Shown: positions 1 to 9,581 of the stretch, one piece after another | Layout: every line of letters begins with the position of its first letter | How positions within the stretch are numbered: the first letter of the stretch is position 1 | Source: Rhizophagus clarus | Lineage: Eukaryota; Glomeromycota; Glomeromycetes; Glomerales; Glomeraceae | Assembly: GCA_015698045.1 (NCBI GenBank) | Contig: BLAL01000197.1 | Span: 372,001-436,000, forward strand | DNA: 64,000 nt | Direction: 5' to 3' | The notes under the pieces: generated by a model | What the model saw: the letters and a program-made list of their open reading frames with translations, nothing else | Told to the model about the DNA's origin: nothing | Databases searched by the model: none | Translations under genes and position numbers: made by a program

Positions 1-189
1 GATTACATTAAGATCTATGCAGAATTGTAATATGGAGTTCAAGAAATAATAATAAAATTTATTATAAATATGGAGCCTATTTGCCATTTCACTCATTTTA
101 AAATACTTTCTTTCTCTAATTAAATCAATTACTCTCAATTACTCGATTTTATAATATTTTTTTTTTTTATTTCATAATAATATTAAAAA

Positions 190-808
190 ATGGCACAATT
201 AAATACCAGGGCTTTACAGTGGCCAAATGACGCTACTCTCTCGTTAATTCAGTATCGTCGATTGTATCAACAATTTTTTTGTACTACTGCCATTCACGAT
301 CAAAAGGTGATTTGGAACCATATATCGCAAAACATAAATAATGATCACCAAAACTTTGCGCCGACAAAAAGACAGTGCAGGAATAAATGGAATGCACTAA
401 AAAGTGGTTATAAAAATTTGAAAAGGTTATTGAGTGGAAATCCGGAAAGATTTCCTACCCACACACCAACTTTTCATGATGAACGTTTTCATGATGAGTT
501 GTCAGATGAATTCTGGCTTGCTGGAAGTAACAATTTATTATTTAATTGATTTTTTTTATTTAATTTATCACATTTATAATTAACTAATTGTTTTATTTTA
601 AGCACTGGTTCGCGCAGCGAGAAGAAATAGGGTAGATCGTAGGAGATATGAGTATCGAGAGCGCAGGCGCTCTCGATCTCATCACTGTCATGAGCGTGGG
701 CGCTCTCGATCTCATCACTGTCACGAGCGCGGGCGCTCTCGATCTCATCACCGTCACGAGCGCAGGTGCTCTTATTCTCCTTACCCCTGTCATCGACACC
801 GTCATTAA
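190..808 (+). CDS. Myb/SANT-like DNA-binding protein with arginine/serine-rich tail
   Basis: Two exons, 190..526 and 603..808, joined across a 76-bp GT..AG intron, give about 180 residues. The first exon holds a Myb/SANT- or MADF-like region (about residues 8-85): spaced tryptophans and basic helices, including QCRNKWNALKSGYKNLKRLL, as in trihelix/SANT DNA-binding domains. The open frame runs past the donor to a stop at 547, which would give a 119-residue protein. The spliced form is preferred because the second exon then reads in frame as an Arg/Ser/His-rich tail made of four copies of an 11-residue unit (ERGRSRSHHCH type), ending in a natural TAA. An RS-like tail suggests a nuclear protein, which is inference. 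A (T)n-rich stretch precedes the ATG at 190. No partner gene is evident. Confidence 0.65.
659..780 (+). repeat. 33-bp coding minisatellite
   Basis: About four head-to-tail 33-bp units begin at 659, 692, 725 and 758. The unit is GC-rich against an AT-rich background. Its period is a multiple of three, so it encodes the repeated 11-residue Arg/Ser/His motif in the second exon of the Myb/SANT-like gene. Confidence 0.85.
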
Positions 809-1096
809 AACAATTTTTTTTTTATCATTTTACCCTTTACTATTTTCTATTTTTTTTTTTTATTTTTATATTATAAATTTTTATTTTATTTTTATTTTTA
901 TATTTTATTATATATATATATTTTTGATAATAAAATTCTAATTACAATGTCAAATTTAACATATATTATTCGTGTTTGTAATACAATAAATTGTATTACA
1001 ATAAATTACAATGGTCAAATTTAAACAATATTATTCGTGTTTGTAATGTTTGTAATACAATAAATCAGCGTTAAAATATTACTTCTCATTCCTTTT

Positions 1097-1315
1097 TTAT
1101 AAAAATGGGAATTTAAAACGAAATATTCCATTAATTTTTCTCACTCCCTTTTCCATCATAATTCTTTCAATATTTTCAACTGATTCTGCATTCCTAACGA
1201 TGTCGAGATCATGTATATTTTCCAATTGTGTACTGTTATCATAATTTACAATAACCAAGATTTCATATTTATATTGTAAGGATGCAGTACGTTTTTTTTT
1301 CTTTTCTATATCCAT
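1097..1315 (-). CDS. Small hypothetical protein
   Basis: A 72-residue open frame starts at an ATG at 1315, only 28 bp from the divergent start at 1344. The protein is charged, begins MDIEKKKKRT and ends IFRFKFPFL. Its composition is less low-complexity than that of random AT-rich frames, but no family is recognised. It could be a chance frame or an exon of a longer gene. The 288 bp between the previous gene and this frame (809-1096) are AT-rich with short direct repeats of a TAATACAATAAATT type and show nothing else. Confidence 0.25.
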   Translation of the reverse strand: MDIEKKKKRTASLQYKYEILVIVNYDNSTQLENIHDLDIVRNAESVENIERIMMEKGVRKINGIFRFKFPFL

Positions 1316-1343
1316 ATTTTTTTGTTTATATTTTCCTGATACT

Positions 1344-2988
1344 ATGTCTAAACGTAAATCATCCGAAGGTAAAGAAATAGAAGTTAGAACAGGTATATAT
1401 ATTACTTTTTTTAATAAGATTTGCTTATATGTAAGGATAATAAATAGTAAAATACCAAAAATATATATGAAAGGACTGAAAAAAAGTCAAAAGAACTCAA
1501 GACAAATTGGTATCGCGAAAAAGAGAAGAGATATAGACATTGAAGAGGCGAATGAATTAATGTCAGGTAATATTAATATATGTAGACTTTAATTCATTGA
1601 TATTAATCTAATTAAAACAATTGCAATGATATATTACATATAGGTGTGCGTGTCAATAAACCAAACGTAATAGTTGAAGAGGGAGTAAGGGACAAAAGTG
1701 ATGAGGATTACGATAATGATGATGATGATGATGATGAAGGAGATGATAATGGCGAAGAAGCAGATGAAATTCCAGAACAATTTCGAAAGCATTCAAAATT
1801 GGAAATAGTTAACTGGCTTGTCAAACACCCTGAAATCTTACGACTTGCAAATGAAATGAACGAATCATCAGATGTTGTTGAATCAAAAAATAATGAAGTT
1901 AGTATTGAATCAATATGGTAATATTTATTATGTTTAAATCATTAAATAATGCGTCTTCTAATGTTTTAGGATAAAATCCGACTCTGGGATGAGTCAGTAA
2001 AATGTCTATTCCTGCGCATGAGGAATCCAGACAATAAGGTTCTTGATGACCTGATCGTAAAGATTTTCTGAATCAAGATATATACTAGCGAGGCAAAAAG
2101 CTATCTTGAACGTACTCATAAGTTTCTTACAGATTTCAGGAATAAATTCAATCAAAATATTTTAAGCTTTGTAGAAGAATATAAAGAAATAAGAAACAGC
2201 AGGTATATGTTTAATTGTTTTGTTGGCAATAAATAGTGCTGTAATTGTATTATTATTAATTAATGAATAAAATAGAGGTACCACTGGAAATATATCTCAG
2301 AAAGAGATTAAAGAATATGTTGACGAAAGTGTTACACAAAAAATTTTAAGCAGACAAATTGTTGCCGTAAACATTTCAGAATTAATTAACAATGGAGGTT
2401 TGGTTACATTAGTTGATTTCATTAGAGAAGCTGTCAGAATCTCGTGGAATGGTAAAAATTTAGCTGCTATTAAGGCGTTAGATAGATTGACAAAGGAATT
2501 ATCTATACCATCAAGAAGCGGTAGTAACATCATTAATTCTTTATCGGTAAGTTATTTTATTTACTATAATGTCCTTTAATCATACATAGTATTAATAATG
2601 TTAAATTATACATAGTTATAAAATCTTTAGTAAAAGCTCATGCCTAATTTTTTTATAAAATTATGTATTTTATAACGATAATAAATTTAGTAAGTTTTTA
2701 CGAGTGAATTGACCATTATTCTAAACATCACACCTTAATGTTTTTAATTAAAAAAAAAATTTGAGAGACGTTTAGATTACTCTTTGTATAAATAAATTTA
2801 TAAATAATTTTGTTAATAAATTATAATTCAGTTCTCTCAACTATTCTATTGACTTCCATTCTTATCACTTTTCCACATTTCATACAAATAATTTGACAGT
2901 CTGCTTTTTAATTACTTTTTTTGATTTTTTACAGCAACAACTCATCAATAATTTGGAACAGGTAGCATTAGTCATATCAAAGATCTAA
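1344..2988 (+). pseudogene. Five-exon hypothetical gene with one in-frame stop
   Basis: Exons 1344..1566, 1644..1897, 1970..2202, 2276..2546 and 2935..2988 join with consistent phases and GT..AG borders, giving 344 residues. Exon 1 is lysine-rich, exon 2 carries an acidic run (DNDDDDDDEGDD) and then a hydrophobic/charged stretch, and exons 3-4 look helical (for example ILSFVEEYKEIRNS). The last exon is only 18 codons. No known domain is recognised. One TGA at 2069-2071 interrupts exon 3, with clear coding character on both sides, so the copy is either recently inactivated or the base is a sequence error. The exon 2 donor was placed at 1898 rather than 1918 because only that keeps the frame. 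Part of exon 1 (from about 1392) could itself hold another small intron. Confidence 0.5.
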
Positions 2989-3189
2989 ATTTTCAATACG
3001 ATATTTGAAATATCAATTAAAAAAAAAATTTTATTTCTTTTTTTGTACGAATTTTACAATAATAACTATTATGATACCACTACTAGCTAAAAGCAAATGT
3101 GTATAATTAAATTATACTTTTTTTAATTAGATTACAAATTATTAAAATATTTCAATTTAATATTGAACTAAACGATCTGAAAATATACT

Positions 3190-3890
3190 ATTTATTGTTT
3201 AACTATATCAAAATGATGTTGATACATTCGTTATATTGCCAATATTGATATGATGTTAATTTGATATTTATAAAATGATGTTTTTATGATGTCGTATTCA
3301 TACTTAATGCATATCGATACGATATCATATCAATATCATGTTTGTTTCATATTTTTTAAAAATTTTATTATTGTTTAATTATATCAAAATGATATCAATT
3401 CGTTATATTACCAATATCGAATTGATGTTGATTTGATATTTATAAGATAATGTTTTATAATATCGTATTGATACCAAATATATATCAATACAATATTATA
3501 TTGATATCGTTTTTGTATCACATTTTTTAAAAATTTTATTATTGTTTAACTATATCAAAATGATGTCGATTCGTTATATTGCCAATAGTGAATTGATGTC
3601 GATTTGAATTTATAAGATGATGTTTTTACGATGTCATAATAATACTGAATACATATCGATACGATATTATATTGATATCGTGTTTGTTTCACATTTTTTT
3701 AAAAAATTATCATTGTTATAACAATATGAATATGATATCGATTAGATATTTCTTTAAGTAAATATCTTTACGATATCATTTTGATATATCCAATCAATAA
3801 TGTATTGATATCATTTTGATATCATAATGATATCATTTGCAAATCGATATTGTTACGATGTATATTTAATATCATTACAATATCAATTCA
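3190..3890. repeat. About 172-bp satellite rich in GATATC-type palindromes
   Basis: Units recognisable by ATTGTTTAACTATATCAAAA begin near 3194, 3369 and 3541, with a more degenerate unit near 3705, so the period is about 172-175 bp. Each unit contains many short GATATC, TGATATCA and CGATATCG-like palindromes. There is no coding frame. The whole gap 2989-4015 holds only this block and homopolymer-rich flanks. Confidence 0.8.
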
Positions 3891-4015
3891 TCATTGTTTA
3901 GAATTTTTAAGTTTCTGTAAAGTATTTTTTTTCACCTTAAAATTTTAAAAAAAAAAAATTCTCTGCTCATAAAAATTTTTACTCGTACTTTTTCTTGATA
4001 TTTTTTTTTTATACA

Positions 4016-5133
4016 ATGACTTCCACTTTAACAGTAATTGGTCTTATTACTCGTTTAAAAATATCTGATAAAACTTTGTTTGGAAAAGCAATTTACCGAG
4101 AAAAAGTTTCATCCCAAAATTACACTTTTGGAATAAAACAATTTACAAATGCTCAAAATGAGTACAATGAAGCATTTAGTGAAGGAGATCTTGTTCTTCT
4201 TGGTGGAAAATTTATGTTGGATGGTGAAAATTTAATGGTAAGAACTTGTTAAAAGTCAGTGTTTTTAGTGATATAGCGTATGTCAATAGTAATTTTTTTT
4301 TTATATATTTGTTTAAATAGTTAGCTGTAGAGATGGCCTGCATTTTAGAGCCCAAAATAGATTCAAACGGTCAACATTTGGAGTGGGATCCCACAATAAT
4401 TCCCTCCACTAAACCCTTTGTGCATATTTGTATCACACCATATAACTCATTGACATCATTCGAAGGGATGAACTTTATAAAAACTCGATCTTCGATTTTT
4501 TCATCTTTTCACAAAGATGCTCGTTCTGTTAACTTTGAAATTGGCTACTCTAAAAGCTCTAAATGGTTTGAATCCATTAAAGATAAGTAGACCAAATACA
4601 CTAATTTTTACATCGGAAGGTTTTTAGAAGCTGTTTATTCATCTAATGAAAAAAATACTGAAACAACTTATGTGCAAATTGATGCAAAAATCATTGATTA
4701 TGACATCAAATCTACTCAACAAAATGCCTCAACTTCTAGTCCACAATCTACATCTACAAAATCAATTAACAATGCATTTACAAAAAGAAGATCTCAATCC
4801 TTAACTAATTCACTGATGAAACCATCCACTATATCCAAATATAAAGGTCCTTTTGTATTATCAACGCAAAAACCAGGTGATGTTAGTACCGATTCAGTAA
4901 TTACAATAGATGATGTCAAAAACGATGATTACCCTGAAGACTCACAAGTGGATTCAGTTGCAATAGATAATTATTTGGATAATGAATCAATGTTACAATC
5001 ACATAACTCAATTTCCAGTTTACTGAAACATACTACTAGATCAAAAAAACATTTATCTGATCTGTGTAAAGACGATAAAACAGATAATCAAGATGATGAT
5101 GACGATCAACAAGAGGAACCAAATGATAAATGA
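4016..5133 (+). pseudogene. Two-exon hypothetical gene, possible OB-fold N-terminus, one in-frame TAG
   Basis: Exon 1 is 4016..4237; an 83-bp GT..AG intron follows, then exon 2, 4321..5133. The frame is continuous for 344 codons apart from a TAG at 4588-4590, after which the same frame continues with coding character (FYIGRFLEAVYSS) to TGA at 5131. The N-terminal 75 residues alternate beta-like segments (STLTVIGLITRLK, LFGKAIYRE, DLVLLGGKFML), which resembles a single OB-fold; this is structural guesswork. The C-terminal third is Ser/Thr/Asp-rich with a basic KRRSQS patch and an acidic end (DDDDDQQEE). No enzyme motif is seen. The stop may be real decay, read-through, or a base error. It lies 4.5 kb upstream of the Helitron, but nothing ties the two together. 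Confidence 0.5.
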
Positions 5134-5539
5134 AAACAACCTTATAAGAAGCAAAAATGTGCTTATAATAAGAAATAAACTATAGTTATATAAAAATACT
5201 TCGTTATTTCTGCAATTTATTACTAGTAACTTGATATAACAAGAATAAGAATAGTTTTTTTTGAATATTTTTAAATGTATACAAATATATATAAATAAAA
5301 TTTCACATTTATATGAAATATAAAAATTTTCAATTTTGCCATTTTTTTTTCTGAAGTCATAAGTGGACAGATTTTTCTTTCGTTCCAGACGTTACAGACA
5401 GTCTGAGTGTCTTAAAAATAAAGATGTATCTGCAATTAATCTTCCAAATCTGCAATATTGCGATTTTATTGCGGTTAGTAGTCCACAATTTTGCAATTCC
5501 GATTGGCTGATATAATTGCAGTTTGGCATTTGTTAACAA

Positions 5540-6415
5540 AAAAAAATCATTTCACAACAGTTTTTAATTGTTTTTAATTATTTTAATAAAAAACGTTGCG
5601 AACGTTTTTTATTTTTAATATAACGAAAAAAACCATTGCGAAATGGTTTTTATTTTTTAATTTAACAAAAAAAACCATTTCATAACTATCTTTAATTATT
5701 TTAATAAAAAATGTTGCGAAACGTTTTTTATTTTTAATCTAACAAAAAAAACTGTTGCGAAATTGTTTTTATTTTTTAATTTAGCGAAAAAAAACCATTT
5801 TGCAACAGGTTTAATTGTTTCAATAAAATGTTAGCAAAATGTTTTTTATTTTTAATTTAACCGTTTTGCAACAGGTTTTAATTGTTTTAATAAAAAACAT
5901 TGCAAACCGTTTTTATTTTTTTTTATTTAATGAAAAAAACCATTTCACAATGGTTTTTAATTGTTTTAATAAAAACGTTGCAAAACATTTTTATTTTTTT
6001 AATTTAACAAAAAAAACCATTTCACAACAGTCTTTAATTATTTTAATAAAAAACGTTGTGAAACAGTTTTTATTTTTTTAATTTAACTGTTTCGCAATGG
6101 TCTTTAATTATTTTAATAAAAAATATTGCGAAATGTTCTTTATTTTTCATCTAACGAGAAAAAACCATTGCGAAATGGTTTTTACTTTTTAATTTAACAA
6201 AAAAAAACCATTTCACAACAGTTTTTAATTGTTTTTAATTATTCTAATAAAAAATGTTGCAAAACGTTTTTATTTTTTTTAATTTAACGAAAAAAAACCA
6301 TTTTGTAACGGTCTTTAATTATTTTAATAAAAACGTTGCGAAATGTTTTTATTTTTTTAATCTAACGAAAAAAACGATTTTACAACGGTCTTTAATTATT
6401 TTAACTAGAATATGC
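5540..6415. repeat. Satellite family A, first block
   Basis: Degenerate tandem units of very roughly 65-120 bp alternate a TTTTAATAAAAAACGTTGCG-type phrase with AACCATTTCACAACAG and AAACGTTTTTTATTTTTAATTTAACGAAAAAA phrases. Paired words such as ACCATTGCGAAATGGT are palindromic. Apparent frames in it are low complexity and not genes. From 5134 to 5540 there is plain AT-rich sequence containing the end of the preceding gene and nothing recognisable. Confidence 0.85.
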
Positions 6416-6418
6416 AGT

Positions 6419-6443
6419 TTGCGGGGGGACTTCGTCCCCCCAA
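6419..6443. other. GC-rich perfect hairpin
   Basis: GGGGGGACTTCGTCCCCCC is an 8-bp perfect inverted repeat with a three-base loop, standing alone between two extremely AT-rich satellite blocks. Its stability would be far above anything around it. No coding or T-tract context marks it as a terminator, so its role is unknown. Confidence 0.7.
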
Positions 6444-6464
6444 GCACAAATAATTTTAAATATT

Positions 6465-7850
6465 TAGGCGGTTTAATCAGAAAAGTGCCTTTTTTAAGCG
6501 CTTAATTGAAAGAAAACGCTTTTTTTTAAGCGTTTGATTAAAAAAGAAAATGCTTTTTTAAGCGTTTAATTTAAAAAAATGCCTTTTCTTTAGGCGTTTA
6601 ATTAAAAAAAAACGTTTTTTTAGGCGGCTTAATCAGAAAAAGGGCCTTTTTTAAGCGCTTGATTGAAAGAAAATGCTTTTTTTTAAGCGTTTGATTAAAA
6701 AGAAAACGCTTTTTTAAGCGTTTAATTTAAAAAAATGCCTTTTCTTTAGGCGTTTAATTAAAAAAAAAACGTTTTTTTAGGCGGCTTAATCAGAAAAAGG
6801 GCCTTTTTTAAGCGCTTGATTGAAAAAAAACGCTTTTTTTTAAGCGTTTGATTAAAAAGAAAACGCTTTTTTAAGTGTTTAATTTAAAAAAATGCCTTTT
6901 CTTTAGGCGTTTAATTAAAAAAAAACGTTTTTTTAGGCGGCTTAATCAGAAAAAGGGCCTTTTTTAAGCGCTTAATTGAAAAAAAACGCTTTTTTTTAAG
7001 CGTTTGATTAAAAAAGAAAACGCTTTTTTAAGCGTTTAATTTAAAAAAATGCCTTTTCTTTAGGCGTTTAATTAAAAAAAAAAATGTTTTTTTAGGCGGC
7101 TTAATCAGAAAAAGGGCCTTTTTAAGCGCTTGATTAAAAAAGAAAACCGCTTTTTTTAAGCGTTTGATTAAAAAAAATGCCTTTTCTTTAGGCGTTTAAT
7201 TAAAAAACGCTTTTTTTAGGCGGTTTGATCAGAAAAAGTGCCTTTTTTAAGCGCTTAATTGAAAAAGATGCTTTTTTTAAGCGTTTAATTAACGTTTAAT
7301 TAAAAATATACGCTATTTTCTTAAGCATTTAATCGAAAAACGTCTTTTTAGGCGTTTGTAATTAAAAAAAAATGCATTTTTTAGGCATTTAATTATAGAA
7401 ACGCATTTTTTAAGCATTTAATTAGAAAAAGTGCTTTTTCTAAGCGCTTAATTAAAAAAACTTTTTTCTTAAGAGTCTAATTAGCTTTTTTTAGGTGTTT
7501 ATTAAAAAAAGAAGCCTTTTTTTAGGCGTTTATTAAAAAAAAAGAAGCCTTTTTTTAGGTGTTTATTAAAAAACAAGAAGCCTTTTTTTTTAGGCGTTTA
7601 TTAATAAAAAAAAAGCCTTTTTTGTTAGGCGTTTAATCAGAAAAAGTTTTTAAGCGTTTAACTAAAAAAACGCTTTTTTAAGGGTTTAATTAAGAAAACG
7701 CTTTTTTTTAAACATTAATTAAAAAATTCCTTTTTTTAATTAAACATTAATTAAAAAAGAACCTTTTTTTAAGCGTTTAAATTAAAAGAAAAACGCTTTT
7801 TTTAATTGTTTAATTAAAAATTGTTTGTTTTTAATTGAAAATGATTAAGA
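6465..7850. repeat. Satellite B: higher-order repeat of 26-bp palindromic monomers
   Basis: Monomers of about 26 bp of the form AAACGCTTTTTTAAGCGTTT are themselves inverted repeats. Six distinct monomers make a higher-order unit opened by TAGGCGGCTTAATCAGAAAA. That opening recurs with GGCGG at 6467, 6623, 6780, 6936, 7095 and 7219, giving spacings of 156, 157, 156, 159 and 124 bp. From about 7250 the higher-order register is lost and single monomers diverge until 7850. No gene is present. Confidence 0.85.
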
Positions 7851-8576
7851 AGAATTTGCACTTTTTAATTAAAAATGATTTTTAACAAAGTTGTTGAAAT
7901 CGATTCTTTCATAATAAAAACAATTTAATGGTTTTTATTATGATGACTAAAAAAAATTATTTAAAAAAATAATTAGAAAAAATAAATGATTAAAATCGTT
8001 TTTAATTAAAAATGATTAAAAAAACTTTTTTTTTATTATTGCAAAAATAAAATGTTTTTTATTAAAAATGATATAAAAAAAATCATTTGTTTTACTATAG
8101 TGACTATTTTAAATGATCAGCTTTTTTACCTCAAATTACCTGCGTTATGATCGACAAAATCAATTTTTTGCAGCAAAATCGTTTACTTGATGGTTAAACA
8201 TAATTAACAACAAAAGTGGCACAGGAGTGCTTTTTTTGCAATTTTATTCTAATGATATCAAAAGATGCAATATAGCATAATGCAAATAATCATCACTTTT
8301 ATTTTTGAAAAAAAATAGCGTATAGATAGATATACTGTAGCTATGGCAATAACCATATGCATATGCATATGCATATGCATTGCTATTGCATTGCTATTGC
8401 ATTGCATATTGCAATTAAATAGCTATATAAATTTCAACTTTAAAGTTCACATTGCGCATTTCCACTTTCATGAAAAAATGCTTGAAGATCGTACAACAAT
8501 TTCCAAATTAAGCGAAAAAGTACATTAATTTGGAAAATGATCGGCAATAATTTGTCGGTCAAAAACATACTATCGC
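7851..8576. other. Non-coding spacer with hexanucleotide microsatellite
   Basis: From 7851 to about 8110 it consists of degenerate AATTAAAAATGATTAAAAA repeats. The stretch 8110-8576 is unique AT-rich sequence holding a (CATATG)n run at about 8354-8380 followed by ATTGCTATTGC repeats. The 61-codon frame starting at 8343 is mostly this microsatellite and is not called as a gene. Confidence 0.6.
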
Positions 8577-9175
8577 CAATAAAAAACGTTGCAAAATATT
8601 TTTTATTTTTAATCTAACGAAAAAAACTGTTATGAAATGGTTTTTATTTTTAATTTAACAAAAAAAACCATTTTGCAATGGGTTTTAATTATTTCAATAA
8701 AAAATGTTGCAAACTGTTTTTTATTTTTAGTTTAACCATTTTGCAACAGGTTTTAATTATTTTAATAAAAAACATTATGAAACAGTTTTTATTTTTTTAA
8801 TTTAACCATTTCGCAACGGTCTTTAATTATTTTAATAAAAAACGTTGCAAAACATTTTTTATTTTTAATCTAACGAGGAAAAACTGTTGCGAAATGGTTT
8901 TTACTTTTTAATTTAACAAATAAAAAAACCATTTCACAATGGTTTTTAATTGTTTCAATAAAAAATGTTACAAAACACTTTTTTTATTTTTAATTTAACG
9001 AGAAAAAACCATTACGAAATGGTTTTTATTTTTTTAATTTAACAAAAAAACCATTTTGCAACGGTTTTTAATTACGAACCAGTTTTATTTTTTTAATTTA
9101 ACGAGAAGAAACTGCTGCGAAATGGTTTTTATTTTTTTAATTTAACAAAAAAAACCATTTTGCAACAATATTTTT
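8577..9175. repeat. Satellite family A, second block
   Basis: This repeats the phrases of the 5540-6415 block (AAAAAACGTTGC, TAATTTAACAAAAAAACCATTTTGCAAC) in the same orientation, so the two A blocks bracket satellite B. It ends at about 9175, where ordinary AT-rich sequence resumes. Confidence 0.85.
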
Positions 9176-9304
9176 CCGTTATTAAAATATATAAATGTCC
9201 CAAATGTCCTTGGACATAACAAGTCTTGTCCAAGAACTTGGACTATCTCAGACTGTTCCATTCAACATAGCTGTCATGTATAATTGTCGCATATAGTTAA
9301 ATTA

Positions 9305-9460
9305 AATAATTGACACGTAATTTAATTAAAGATCATTACATAATTTAGTTGTAAATCATCACGTAATTTAACTGAAAATTAGCATGTAATTTAATTGAAA
9401 ATCATCACGTAATTTAATTGAAAATCAGCATGTAGTTTAATCAAAAATCAACATATATGT
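9305..9460. repeat. 26-27 bp minisatellite upstream of the Helitron gene
   Basis: About six imperfect copies of ATCATCACGTAATTTAATTGAAA lie in tandem, ending about 120 bp before the Helitron start codon. The adjoining 9185-9260 contains short inverted words around TGTCCTTGGACA. A role in the Helitron's 5' end is possible but unproven. Confidence 0.7.
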
Positions 9461-9581
9461 AGTATAACAAATAACATTATAAATACATGCTTTTTTGTTT
9501 CATTGCTACCAAAATAATTTTTTAAAGCATATCTTAAAAAACTTTTTTTAAAACACACCTTAAATTCAATTATTCATTATT

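Noticed and set aside
5839-6505. Phe/Asn/Lys-rich plus-strand frames
   Set aside because: They run through satellite A and have its period; no coding character outside the repeat.
6465-7850. CRISPR-like array
   Set aside because: There are no unique spacers between repeats; monomers are contiguous and degenerate, and the context is eukaryotic.
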